NCBI GenBank assembly: GCA_045588345.1
Contig: JAZNDZ010000109.1
Location: forward strand, 124,001-188,000
From: HGM04593 sp045588345
Lineage (GTDB): Bacteria; Bacteroidota; Bacteroidia; Bacteroidales; Bacteroidaceae
Length of the DNA stretch: 64,000 nucleotides
Direction: 5' to 3'
In this document: piece by piece, positions 34,215 through 42,649 of the stretch
How positions within the stretch are numbered: position 1 is the stretch's first letter
How the letters are laid out: every line of letters starts with the position of its first letter
The notes under the pieces: model-generated
What the model saw: only the letters and a program-made list of their open reading frames with translations
Told to the model about the DNA's origin: nothing
Database searches by the model: none
Position numbers and translations under genes: made by a program

Positions 34215-35063
34215 TTATACCAGAGTAACAGTCTTTACATCTATCTGATGATTCAGGAACAATGATGCCTGGTCACCAAACTTGCCGTCGGCTTCCGTTG
34301 TACAGAACAATGTATTTCCACCTTTGGTGCAGAGAGCCTCCATTTGCGGGTGGTTGGCAAGATAACTTTTCAATGATGATGCCACGGCTGTTCCCTGAGT
34401 TATAAGTTTTACGTTATCTGGAGTATATTTCCTTATTTTTTCCAGCAGTATCGGATAATGTGTACAGCCAAGGATTATGGCATCAATTTCGGGGTCACGC
34501 TCAAGCAGTCTATTGACATGGCGTTTCACGAAATAATCGGCTCCCTCACTCTTGTATTCGTTTGTTTCTACAAGCGGTACCCATATTGGGCAGGCCTCGC
34601 CTGTCACTTCTATGTCGGGGAACAGTTTGCGTATCTCCAATGGATATGAATGTGATTTTATTGTCCCTTCTGTTGCCAGTACACCTACATGACGGCTTTC
34701 GGTAGCATCGCCGATACATTCCACCGTGGGGCGTATTATGCCGAGCACACGCCTGTTAGGGTCAAGTGAAGGTATATCAACCTGCTGTATTGTGCGGAGT
34801 GCCTTTGCTGAAGCCGTATTGCAGGCAAGGATAACAAGTTGGCATCCTTGCTGGAAGAGATAGCGTACTGCCTGGCGCGTAAACTCGTAGACTACGTCAA
34901 AGGAACGTGTACCGTAGGGTGTACGCGCATTGTCACCAAGATAGATATAATCGTACTGCGGCAACAGTTTCTGAATTTCCTCATAAATGGTGAGACCCCC
35001 ATAGCCCGAATCGAAGATACCGATTGGGCCTGCCTCTCTTGACAACTGGATAAAATCGTTCAT
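34215..35063 (-). CDS. murI: Glutamate racemase
   Basis: Cofactor-independent racemase making D-glutamate for peptidoglycan (282 residues). Motifs: GPIGIFDSGYGGLTI with catalytic-site Asp and Ser, the first catalytic Cys in VILACNTASAKAL, and the second in IILGCTHYPILLEKI. Last gene of the envelope cluster that runs from the DUF6242 lipoprotein through bamA; it begins 11 bases after the third OmpH-like gene. Confidence 0.96.
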   Translation of the reverse strand: MNDFIQLSREAGPIGIFDSGYGGLTIYEEIQKLLPQYDYIYLGDNARTPYGTRSFDVVYEFTRQAVRYLFQQGCQLVILACNTASAKALRTIQQVDIPSLDPNRRVLGIIRPTVECIGDATESRHVGVLATEGTIKSHSYPLEIRKLFPDIEVTGEACPIWVPLVETNEYKSEGADYFVKRHVNRLLERDPEIDAIILGCTHYPILLEKIRKYTPDNVKLITQGTAVASSLKSYLANHPQMEALCTKGGNTLFCTTEADGKFGDQASLFLNHQIDVKTVTLV

Positions 35064-35074
35064 GGCACATTGAT

Positions 35075-35764
35075 TTACTCTGCCGTTGCGGCTGCACCCT
35101 TGATTGTGTCGTTCAACTCAGTAACCACTGCTGTACCGATTGTATCGCTGGCTACGGCATCAACAGTATCGGTAATTGCATTGACAATAATGTCTGTCGC
35201 TACCGGTGTTGTAGCCTCATTATCCTCTTCGGCACACTCAGTAACCGGCTGTTCAGTTGCGACATAGGGGTTCAGTATTTCCTCGACTATTGCTTCGGTG
35301 ATATCCTCACCGATAGCCGGATTGATATAACGGTATCTTGTCTCGTCGCAGTTTATTGCATACGCCAATCCTCTTCTTACACAGACCTTCTCAAGAGCAA
35401 TATTGACTTTGCTGTCAGAAGGGGCTGTGAGGGAATCCTTGGCATGGAGCAGCCAATCCTTTAAACGGTCACGGAACAAGGCGCTGTTATCCACCATTTG
35501 TTGCAGTTCTTTCTGACGCTTGCGCAAGATAGGTTCGGGAAAATCCTGTTGACCGTCAAGAAAGGCCACATACATACGTGTCAGTTCCTTCTCGTTATGT
35601 TCAATCTCGGCCTCGCAACGTGCTTTCAAGGAGTTGAACTCGTCTATGGCCTGCGCATATTCAGGCAAAGCCGAAAGTACTGCCTCGTGACTATAATAAC
35701 CGAACTTGCTCTGGGCAGAAGCAATCAAAGGCACAAAAACAAAAAACAACAATATTTTACGCAT
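35075..35764 (-). CDS. OmpH/Skp-like periplasmic chaperone with long tail
   Basis: Skp/OmpH-family protein (229 residues). Signal peptide ends at IASAQ; then KFGYYSHEAVLSALPEYAQA and a central coiled coil (about 40-110) as in the other two copies. It differs by a C-terminal tail of about 60-70 residues rich in Thr, Ala, Val, Asp and Glu (for example DTVDAVASDTIGTAVVTE), which the other copies lack. Probably binds unfolded outer-membrane proteins; the tail's role is unknown. It is separated from the second copy by 98 bases with a terminator-like hairpin. Confidence 0.82.
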   Translation of the reverse strand: MRKILLFFVFVPLIASAQSKFGYYSHEAVLSALPEYAQAIDEFNSLKARCEAEIEHNEKELTRMYVAFLDGQQDFPEPILRKRQKELQQMVDNSALFRDRLKDWLLHAKDSLTAPSDSKVNIALEKVCVRRGLAYAINCDETRYRYINPAIGEDITEAIVEEILNPYVATEQPVTECAEEDNEATTPVATDIIVNAITDTVDAVASDTIGTAVVTELNDTIKGAAATAE

Positions 35765-35810
35765 GGCAATAAAAGATACCGTTTGACAAAAGGAGCATTT
35801 GACTCCTGTT

Positions 35811-35842
35811 ATAAAAAATAGAGGGGGAATATCAACTCCCCC
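35811..35842 (-). terminator. Terminator or attenuator between OmpH-like genes
   Basis: On the minus strand GGGGGA, an 8-base loop and TCCCCC, followed by TCTATTTTTTAT: a stem with a real U-run. It would end or reduce transcription before the third OmpH-like gene and murI. Confidence 0.65.
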
Positions 35843-35862
35843 ACTATTGTTACTTTAAACAA

Positions 35863-36384
35863 TTACTTTGCAGGGACTGCATTAGCAGGAATACCCAACT
35901 TCGCACGTACCTTCATGGTCACATCTTCGCATAGGGTCTTGCTCACGTAAGGCATGCCGCCTGCAAGGTCAAAAATGCATACATAAGCACCGTCACGGCC
36001 GACAGCCTCAAGTGCCTCACGCAACTTCGACTGTATTGCAAGCATCTCTTCCTGCTCTGCCTTAGCAAGGTTTGCCTGTACCTCCTGGCCGAACTGCTGA
36101 AGACGCTGCTCCATCTGAAGCAACTCCTCATAACGGCGCTTGAGGATATTCTCGGGTACAGAATCTTTCTGGAGTTTCTCAAACTCAGTACCCTTCTTCT
36201 CGAGTTCTGTACGCAATGCATTAAACTCATCGGTGTACATTTTCTCAAGGTCCTGAACCTTCTTCTGAGCCTTTGAGAATTCAGGCATCACCTGAACAAT
36301 CTCTGTAGCATTCACATAACCGAATTTCTGTGCCAACAAGCTCATTGGAGCAAGAAGCATAACAATAATCAAAAGTTTTTTCAT
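35863..36384 (-). CDS. OmpH/Skp-like periplasmic chaperone (second copy)
   Basis: Periplasmic holdase for outer-membrane proteins, 173 residues from the ATG at 36384 (MKKLLIIVMLLAPMSLLAQ), which follows AAAGAAA and gives a clean signal peptide; the frame continues nine codons further upstream. After the signal: KFGYVNATEIVQVMPEFSKA, then a long coiled coil (VQDLEKMYTDEFNALRTELE) and the family ending. Part of the bamA operon, 45 bases after the first copy. Confidence 0.92.
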   Translation of the reverse strand: MKKLLIIVMLLAPMSLLAQKFGYVNATEIVQVMPEFSKAQKKVQDLEKMYTDEFNALRTELEKKGTEFEKLQKDSVPENILKRRYEELLQMEQRLQQFGQEVQANLAKAEQEEMLAIQSKLREALEAVGRDGAYVCIFDLAGGMPYVSKTLCEDVTMKVRAKLGIPANAVPAK

Positions 36385-36429
36385 TTTCTTTAATTTTATA
36401 TTAAACATCAATTATTCCAACACGATATA

Positions 36430-36945
36430 TTATTCCGAGTAACCTAATTTTGTCAGCACCTCGCCACTTATATCAATGGAAGGGGATGCATATATTATGC
36501 TCACAGCCGACGCACGGTCAATCACCATTGTATATCTCTTTGATTCACATATCTCCTTTACCGCATTATATATCTCCTCCTGAATAGGTGCCATGAGGCT
36601 CTCTCTCTTCTTGTAAAATTCGCCCTGAGGACCGAAATACTGGCGTTTGAGTTCACTCGCCTCTTTTTCCTTTGTGAGAATCTCTTCTTCACGCTGGACA
36701 CGCTGCTCATCGGAAAGGAATGCCGATTCACTCTGATACTTCTTATACAAGGTCTCTGCCTCAAGCACAACCTCATCAATCTCGCCTTGCCAGCGCTTTG
36801 ACTGCTGATTCAGTTGCTCATTGGCACGTTCATAGGCAGGTATATTCTTGAGTATATATTCCATGTCGACAAGAGCATATTTCTGCGCCTGCACACCTGC
36901 TACTGCAAAACAAAACAGCAATGTAGTCAAAAACAGTTTTTTCAT
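36430..36945 (-). CDS. OmpH/Skp-like periplasmic chaperone (first copy)
   Basis: Skp/OmpH-family periplasmic chaperone, 171 residues. Signal peptide MKKLFLTTLLFCFAVAGVQAQ, then KYALVDMEYILKNIPAYERA and a coiled coil with many Glu and Lys (VLEAETLYKKYQSESAF), then the C-terminal ITMVIDRASAVSI-type strand (here RYTMVIDRASAVSIIY). The start at 36945 is chosen because the frame upstream of it overlaps the end of bamA in another frame. It lies 16 bases after bamA. Confidence 0.93.
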   Translation of the reverse strand: MKKLFLTTLLFCFAVAGVQAQKYALVDMEYILKNIPAYERANEQLNQQSKRWQGEIDEVVLEAETLYKKYQSESAFLSDEQRVQREEEILTKEKEASELKRQYFGPQGEFYKKRESLMAPIQEEIYNAVKEICESKRYTMVIDRASAVSIIYASPSIDISGEVLTKLGYSE

Positions 36946-36961
36946 AACATTTAATTTATAA

Positions 36962-39598
36962 TTAGAACTCCTGACCCAAAATAAAGTGGAAATGACTGCC
37001 GCTATATTGCGATGAACCGAACACATTGTCGAAACCGTATGCCCAGTCAAGACCGATAAGACCAATCATCTGCAGGAATATTCGCACTCCGACTCCGGCA
37101 CTGCGCTTGAGGTCAAAGATATTGAACTTGGAAGCATCGCTCCATGCGTTACCGCCCTCGACAAACGCAAGGCCATATATTGTTGTTGAACTCTGCAACA
37201 TGAACGGGAAGCGCAATTCAAGTCCCAGACGTGTATATGCGTAACCCTCACGGCCATACGGAGTGAGACTGCCGTTCTCGTAACCGCGCAATGCTATCAT
37301 ATCGGTAGCATAATTGTATGAGTAACCGCTCATACCGTCACCACCCACATAGAATGTCTCGAACGGAGACTTCTTGTTCCTGTCGTAACTGCCTAAGATT
37401 CCGAAATCGGCACGTGTCATAAGCACAAGATTGTGTTTGCCTTCGGTTAGCGATGTATATGTCTTGCTACGGAACTTTATCTTGTAGTATTCAATCCATT
37501 TATGTTTCTCACGCAATTCGCTCTTGTATGACGGAGAACCCGGGTTCTTTGCCAAGTTTGCATAGTCCTTACCGTCCCACAATGAGTATGGAGGTGTTGC
37601 CGAAGCCACAATAGAGAAATCCGAACCCTCGCGCGGGAAGAACGGATTGACAACAGTGCTGCGGCCAAGTGAAAGCGTGAGATTGATGTTGTTGCAGTTA
37701 CCGTCCGAAATAAGGAAGTACTGCCAGTCCTTCAATGAGTACAACTGATAGTTCAGTTCTGCCTGCAGTGTGAAGTTGTCATCGGGCCATTGCAGACGAC
37801 GACCCCAACCTACCGACACACCATACATCCTTATATACTTGTCGGGGTCATAGTATGACGACATGTTGTTGTATCCGTAACCGCCATTGTAATTTCCGTA
37901 GCCGTAAAGGTAATTGGAATAGTTGTTATAGAATGCTGAATTGTAATAACTGTCGGCCACATCGGTCTGTATTGACATGAATGCAGACAAAGAGAAAGAA
38001 TTTGGACGCTTGCGACCGAACCATGGGTCAAAGAATGACACACTGTACGACTGGTAGTAACGGCCATTTGACTGCGCACTGATTGTAAGTGTCTGACCGT
38101 CGCCCTGTGGTATAAAACCACGGCGAAGCGCCTTCTTCTTGAACATGTTGCGTATAGAGAAGTTTGTGAATTTCAGCGACAGTTTACCGATGACACCCGT
38201 ATGACCCCAACCTGCCGAGACTTCTATCTGGTCACTGCTCTTTGTTTGAAGTTTCCAGTTCATGTCAACAGTTCCGTTCTCCGGGTTTGGCACTACACCA
38301 GGGTCGATAGTCTCAGGGTCGAAATGTCCCATAGTGGCAATCTGGCGGAAAGAGCGCTCAAGGGCATCCATTGAAAACATGCTTCCAGGCAGTGTATACA
38401 GTTCACGACGCACAACCTCCTCGTATAGACGGTCGTTACCGGAGATTGTCACACGGCCTATGCTTGCCTGCACACCCTCGACCATACGCAATTCAAGGTC
38501 TACCGAGTCATTTTCTATACGTGCCTCAGTAGGTATCACATTAAAGAATACGTATCCTTCATTATAATACAGGTTCTTTACCGCATCCTCATCAAAAAGC
38601 AGGCGGTTCTCCAATTCCTTCTGGTTATACACATCACCGGGTTTCAGGCGAAGCACATAATCAAGATATGCTGTTGAGAACACACTGTTGCCCACCCATT
38701 TAATGCTGCGTATGTGATATTTGTTGCCTTCATCAATACCGATATATATGTCGACACTCTTGTCATCATACATTACAACACTGTCCTTGACAATGCGGGC
38801 ATCGCGATAGCCGTATTCATTGTAACGCTCGATGATTTTCTCCTTATCACCGGCATAACGCTCCTCGGTAAACTTCTTTGAGCGGAACAATGCATGCCAA
38901 AAATTGTCAAGGCGTGTTTTCTCACGGGTCTTCTTCATTGCATAACGCACTTTCTTGTCGGGCAGTTCTTTCACGCCATCCAGGTATATGCGATGCACCT
39001 TTATCTTGTCCTTCCTATCTATATCAATATCTACAATCACACGGTTATCGCCTGTAACATCGGGACGTTGCACCACATTCACTTCAGCATTCTTGTAACC
39101 TTTGTCATCGTAGTAGTTCTTGATAATCTTTGTCGCACGGTCAACGATATCAGGAGTAATCTGATTACCCTTTATGATTCCAATTTTCATCTGGATATCT
39201 TCCCTTTCGGACTTCTTGACACCCAAGATATTCAACTGCGACACACGCGGGCGCTGCTTGAGGCTTATACCTATATATATATTGTTTCCGACTATACTGT
39301 CTGCTGTTATTATCACATCCTCGAAAAGGCCGTGTTTCCAGAAACGCTTGATGGCTGCAGTCACAGCATCACCCGGAACAGCAATCTCATCACCCACAGA
39401 GAGACCCGAGATTCCTATCACCACAGCCGGTTCAAGATTATCGACACCCGACAGGTTTATTCCGCCTATTCTGTATTTTGGAGGATTGTTGGTATATAAT
39501 ATCGTAGGTTTTTCTATTTTCTCCTGCGCTGTGCCTGCTATTGCAGCCAACAAAAGCATAACAGACAATAGTGCCTTTGAATAGAAAATGGGTCTCAT
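36962..39598 (-). CDS. bamA: Outer membrane assembly factor BamA
   Basis: Core of the outer-membrane protein insertion machine (878 residues): signal peptide, POTRA repeats in the N-terminal half (for example YRIGGINLSGVDNLEPAVVI, KVHRIYLDGVKELPDKKV, YHIRSIKWVGNSVFS, VQASIGRVTISGNDRLYEE), and a C-terminal 16-strand barrel ending in GSHFHFILGQEF with terminal Phe. A surface loop at about residues 545-585 is very rich in Tyr, Asn and Gly (YNNYSNYLYGYGNYNGG). The start at 39598 falls directly after the uppS stop; an alternative start lies seven codons upstream. Confidence 0.95.
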   Translation of the reverse strand: MRPIFYSKALLSVMLLLAAIAGTAQEKIEKPTILYTNNPPKYRIGGINLSGVDNLEPAVVIGISGLSVGDEIAVPGDAVTAAIKRFWKHGLFEDVIITADSIVGNNIYIGISLKQRPRVSQLNILGVKKSEREDIQMKIGIIKGNQITPDIVDRATKIIKNYYDDKGYKNAEVNVVQRPDVTGDNRVIVDIDIDRKDKIKVHRIYLDGVKELPDKKVRYAMKKTREKTRLDNFWHALFRSKKFTEERYAGDKEKIIERYNEYGYRDARIVKDSVVMYDDKSVDIYIGIDEGNKYHIRSIKWVGNSVFSTAYLDYVLRLKPGDVYNQKELENRLLFDEDAVKNLYYNEGYVFFNVIPTEARIENDSVDLELRMVEGVQASIGRVTISGNDRLYEEVVRRELYTLPGSMFSMDALERSFRQIATMGHFDPETIDPGVVPNPENGTVDMNWKLQTKSSDQIEVSAGWGHTGVIGKLSLKFTNFSIRNMFKKKALRRGFIPQGDGQTLTISAQSNGRYYQSYSVSFFDPWFGRKRPNSFSLSAFMSIQTDVADSYYNSAFYNNYSNYLYGYGNYNGGYGYNNMSSYYDPDKYIRMYGVSVGWGRRLQWPDDNFTLQAELNYQLYSLKDWQYFLISDGNCNNINLTLSLGRSTVVNPFFPREGSDFSIVASATPPYSLWDGKDYANLAKNPGSPSYKSELREKHKWIEYYKIKFRSKTYTSLTEGKHNLVLMTRADFGILGSYDRNKKSPFETFYVGGDGMSGYSYNYATDMIALRGYENGSLTPYGREGYAYTRLGLELRFPFMLQSSTTIYGLAFVEGGNAWSDASKFNIFDLKRSAGVGVRIFLQMIGLIGLDWAYGFDNVFGSSQYSGSHFHFILGQEF

Positions 39599-39599
39599 A

Positions 39600-40367
39600 T
39601 TACTTTGTTTTATCATCATTATCTTCGTTTGTAACTTGCTCGCCCGTCAGGCCGTAACGGCGCTGGCGGTGCTGATATTCATATACAGCCTTGTAAAGTT
39701 CTTCTTTTCCGAAATCGGGCCAAAGGACATCGGTAAAGTAGAGTTCCGAATAAGCGACCTGCCACAAGAGGAAATTACTCAGGCGGAGTTCCTTACCTGT
39801 ACGTATGAGAAGATCCGGGTCAGGCATAAAATTCGTCGTAAGTTCTTTCTCCAGGCTCTCTTCGGTTATATCTTCCGGCTGTATTTCCCCGGCCTTTACC
39901 TTCTTTGCCAAAGAACGGACAGCCTCAGTTATCTCCCATCTTGAAGAATAACTCAATGCAAGTACCATTGCCATGCTGTCATTGCCCGATGTACGTTCAA
40001 TGCATGCTTCAAGACGCTCACGTACATTTGCCGGCAACTTGCTCATATCGCCGACGATTTTAAAACTCACATTATTCTTTACAAAAATCTCCTCCTCAAC
40101 AGATTCCAGCAACAACGCCATCAATGCAGCAACCTCTTCGACCGGACGGTTCCAGTTTTCGGTAGAAAATGTATAAAGGGTAAGGTACCTCACACCTAAT
40201 TTCAACGCATGTTCAACAAGAGCACGCACTGTATCGACCCCGGCCTTATGTCCGAATGAACGATCTAACCCCCTTGACTGAGCCCACCTACCATTGCCAT
40301 CCATTATAACCGCAATATGTTGCGGAATATTATTCAAATCTATTTTTTCCAAGTAATTCATAGTCAT
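39600..40367 (-). CDS. uppS: Isoprenyl transferase (undecaprenyl diphosphate synthase)
   Basis: Makes the C55 lipid carrier for cell-wall synthesis by cis-prenyl elongation (255 residues). Motifs: HIAVIMDGNGRWAQSRGLDR with the catalytic Asp, GHKAGVDTVR, LTLYTFSTENWNRP, and the C-terminal LLIRTGKELRLSNFLLWQ and YTELYF-like stretch (AYSELYFTDVLWPDF). Start at 40367 (MTMNYLE) or 40361. Genes porG, uppS, bamA and ompH in this order match the arrangement known in Porphyromonas gingivalis. Confidence 0.96.
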   Translation of the reverse strand: MTMNYLEKIDLNNIPQHIAVIMDGNGRWAQSRGLDRSFGHKAGVDTVRALVEHALKLGVRYLTLYTFSTENWNRPVEEVAALMALLLESVEEEIFVKNNVSFKIVGDMSKLPANVRERLEACIERTSGNDSMAMVLALSYSSRWEITEAVRSLAKKVKAGEIQPEDITEESLEKELTTNFMPDPDLLIRTGKELRLSNFLLWQVAYSELYFTDVLWPDFGKEELYKAVYEYQHRQRRYGLTGEQVTNEDNDDKTK

Positions 40368-40372
40368 AAATT

Positions 40373-41077
40373 CTAATTATTGCACTCCCTGTATTTGGGC
40401 GAGAGGTCATACGTTACAGATATTGACAAGAATGAATAACTGTCCTTATTCTTGAAACCGCTACTCTTTATACCATAGGGGTCATTGAGTATCGGAGCAG
40501 TTCCATTAGTGACATCAAGGTCATCGCTCAATGTAAAACGGAACGACAACTCACATCCAAGGTTTATTCTTGGCGCAATCTTATATTTCACTCCCAGCCC
40601 AACGGGCAGGTTCATAGTAAACACATTATCGGCAGGCTCAGGCGCAAATGTCATGCCCACGCCTGCAAACACATAGGGTGTCAGTCTATGCGTATGTTTA
40701 TACCCGGTCCCATCGCCATAGGCAAAGAAATGGCATTCAAACTGCGCACCTAAATCATATATAGTACGCGAGAAGTCCACATCCCCGCCAGGAAAACGGT
40801 TATCAAAATCGGCAGTGCTGCCCGAGATTCCTGCAACAGCAAGTGTTCCCTTGACTGCCATCCTCGGGTTAATATTGTAGCGGCCTACAATACCACCCAT
40901 AACATTGAGGTTCTTCATCAGCGAACTATAATTCGCATCGCCGTAATAACTGCTGCCGCCGACCATCGCACCCACCTCGTAACGGTACTCAAGGTTATCG
41001 GCGCGAGAAACACCTGTAAGGCACAATATCATTGCGCCCACAAGCAACGCTACACGTACAAACAGTTTCTTTATCAT
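40373..41077 (-). CDS. porG: T9SS outer-membrane protein PorG (DUF6089)
   Basis: Outer-membrane beta-barrel protein of the type IX secretion system (234 residues). A signal peptide is followed by YRYEVGAMVGGSSYYGDAN, NVMGGIVGRYNINPRMAVKG, LTPYVFAGVGMTFAPEP and PVGLGVKYKIAPRINLGCEL, which are characteristic of the PorG/DUF6089 family. The gene position next to uppS and bamA supports the call. In P. gingivalis PorG is associated with the PorK/PorN ring in the outer membrane. No other core T9SS motor genes lie in the window. Confidence 0.85.
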   Translation of the reverse strand: MIKKLFVRVALLVGAMILCLTGVSRADNLEYRYEVGAMVGGSSYYGDANYSSLMKNLNVMGGIVGRYNINPRMAVKGTLAVAGISGSTADFDNRFPGGDVDFSRTIYDLGAQFECHFFAYGDGTGYKHTHRLTPYVFAGVGMTFAPEPADNVFTMNLPVGLGVKYKIAPRINLGCELSFRFTLSDDLDVTNGTAPILNDPYGIKSSGFKNKDSYSFLSISVTYDLSPKYRECNN

Positions 41078-41080
41078 ATT

Positions 41081-42448
41081 TTATTTCTGGAAACCCAAAC
41101 GGTTTATAATACCTTTACGTACACCGCCATTGGTCCCCGAGTTCATTATCCACATATAGTTCCTTGAATCAACCGCCACCGCAAACGGGGCATTGTCACC
41201 CTTGAGTTCTTTGGGCAAACGCTGATAGAAACTCTGGTACTCCTTCCACACAATTCCGTTATCTTTTGATACATAGAATGAGTTGAATGCTTCAACCTCT
41301 TTGCCACATACAGTTCCCGCACCCCCTAAAGCGAAAAGATGCCCGTCATAATGGAGCACTGCAATCCCTTTTAGGGCCGGGCATACAAATTCATTGCCCG
41401 TATTGTTATAGCATGTCCACTTCTCTTCAGTAGAAAGCCTGTTCCATACATACACTTCTCCATCTTTTGCCTCAGTCGCATAGCCGACAAGCACATAGCG
41501 AATAATGCTGTTGTTGTGATTGAGCGGGTACGACATGATGGAAACGCCATAAAGCGGGAAATTGGCAGGCAAGTCACCGGCCGCATCAAATGTTACACCG
41601 TCGGTCGAACAGAAAAGCCCCTGCTCGCCTGCAATCCACAGTTTGCCTTCTTCATCTGAAGCACCGACAATCGCAACTGCGTCACTTCCTGATGCAGCAA
41701 GACTCCATGCCACAGCATCGGTCGAAGAGTAAATACAGCCCTCGGCCACAGCATAGAACATACCCTTGAACAGATGTATGGTGGTGAGGTCCGCAGTTGC
41801 CGGCAAACCCGTAAGATGAGCAATGCTCCAAACAGGCTCCCCTTCTATAGAAGTATTTGCAACTACAGCAGCCCCTTCGCTGTCTTTACCAAAAAGATAC
41901 ATTGCCGAATTTGCCTCAAGAGCACGTTCCGGAGCAACACCTTCCACAGCCTGGGATAGTGTCCATTCCATCTTTTCGGGTTCAACACGATGAACATTTA
42001 CCGCCACTGTGTAATCTTTGTAGGATTCTCCCCCCAAAGAATATACACGTAATTTCCTTGGAGATGTAAAATCTATGGAATCGGTTGACGAATAAGCCTC
42101 ATACACATCGGCACTGTCAACATATATCGAGATTATTCCCTCACAAGAAATATTGGCAACGACTTTAGAGACATTAGTGCAGAATGGCAGGGAATCGCTG
42201 TTATATATCTGGCCCGAAAGTTGGTCAATGGTGAAAGAGAATGACTCCATCGACATAGTCCTCACTACAGTTGTATCCCTCCCGTCCGAAGTAAAGGCCG
42301 GATAGGAAGACCTTATGTTGCCTATTCTGAAAGATTTTACAAACGCATAAGGTGAAAGTTCAACCGCATCTTCATCTTCCATGTCACACGAAACAAAAGA
42401 AAAAGCCGCAAGAAGAATTACAAAATATATTGGCAAATACTTTTTCAT
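41081..42448 (-). CDS. DUF6242 family lipoprotein
   Basis: Lipoprotein of 455 residues (signal MKKYLPIYFVILLAAFSFVSC) of the DUF6242 type. The N-terminal third is a beta-sandwich-like region (SFRIGNIRSSYPAFTSDGRD and YSLGGESYKDYTVAVNVHR). The rest looks like a beta-propeller of Kelch/BNR sort with repeated motifs of the type GxxYSSTDAVAWSLAASG, LFCSTDGVTFDAAG and FYVSKDNGIVWKEYQ. Function unknown. It lies 3 bases upstream of porG and shares its transcript, so an envelope or T9SS-related role is possible but unproven. The frame extends seven codons upstream; the ATG at 42448 gives the signal peptide. Confidence 0.75.
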   Translation of the reverse strand: MKKYLPIYFVILLAAFSFVSCDMEDEDAVELSPYAFVKSFRIGNIRSSYPAFTSDGRDTTVVRTMSMESFSFTIDQLSGQIYNSDSLPFCTNVSKVVANISCEGIISIYVDSADVYEAYSSTDSIDFTSPRKLRVYSLGGESYKDYTVAVNVHRVEPEKMEWTLSQAVEGVAPERALEANSAMYLFGKDSEGAAVVANTSIEGEPVWSIAHLTGLPATADLTTIHLFKGMFYAVAEGCIYSSTDAVAWSLAASGSDAVAIVGASDEEGKLWIAGEQGLFCSTDGVTFDAAGDLPANFPLYGVSIMSYPLNHNNSIIRYVLVGYATEAKDGEVYVWNRLSTEEKWTCYNNTGNEFVCPALKGIAVLHYDGHLFALGGAGTVCGKEVEAFNSFYVSKDNGIVWKEYQSFYQRLPKELKGDNAPFAVAVDSRNYMWIMNSGTNGGVRKGIINRLGFQK

Positions 42449-42473
42449 AGATTCACATTTTACATTCAACTTG

Positions 42474-42481
42474 CAAAATTA
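42474..42481 (-). promoter_or_regulatory. Probable -7 box for the DUF6242-porG-uppS-bamA operon
   Basis: Minus strand reads TAATTTTG, matching TAnnTTTG, 26 bases before the start of the DUF6242 gene. No TTTG is seen 19-21 bases upstream. The rest of the 201-base gap to ribD holds nothing else I can identify. Confidence 0.45.
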
Positions 42482-42649
42482 GCAACATTTTTCGGTTTAC
42501 ACACCTTTCCGCGCGTTATTTATAATATTTTAAACTTTAAAGAGGGGTTTTTAATGTCATTTCGCAAAAAAACGATGCGCAAAGCAAAGAGAATGGCGGG
42601 AAAGCGATGTTTGAGTTCCGATACAAGAAACGATAAAAAAACAACTACA

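Noticed and set aside
34205..34226. Hairpin CTCTG/CAGAG between the permease and murI genes
   Set aside because: Only five base pairs and it overlaps the murI stop codon; too weak to call a terminator.
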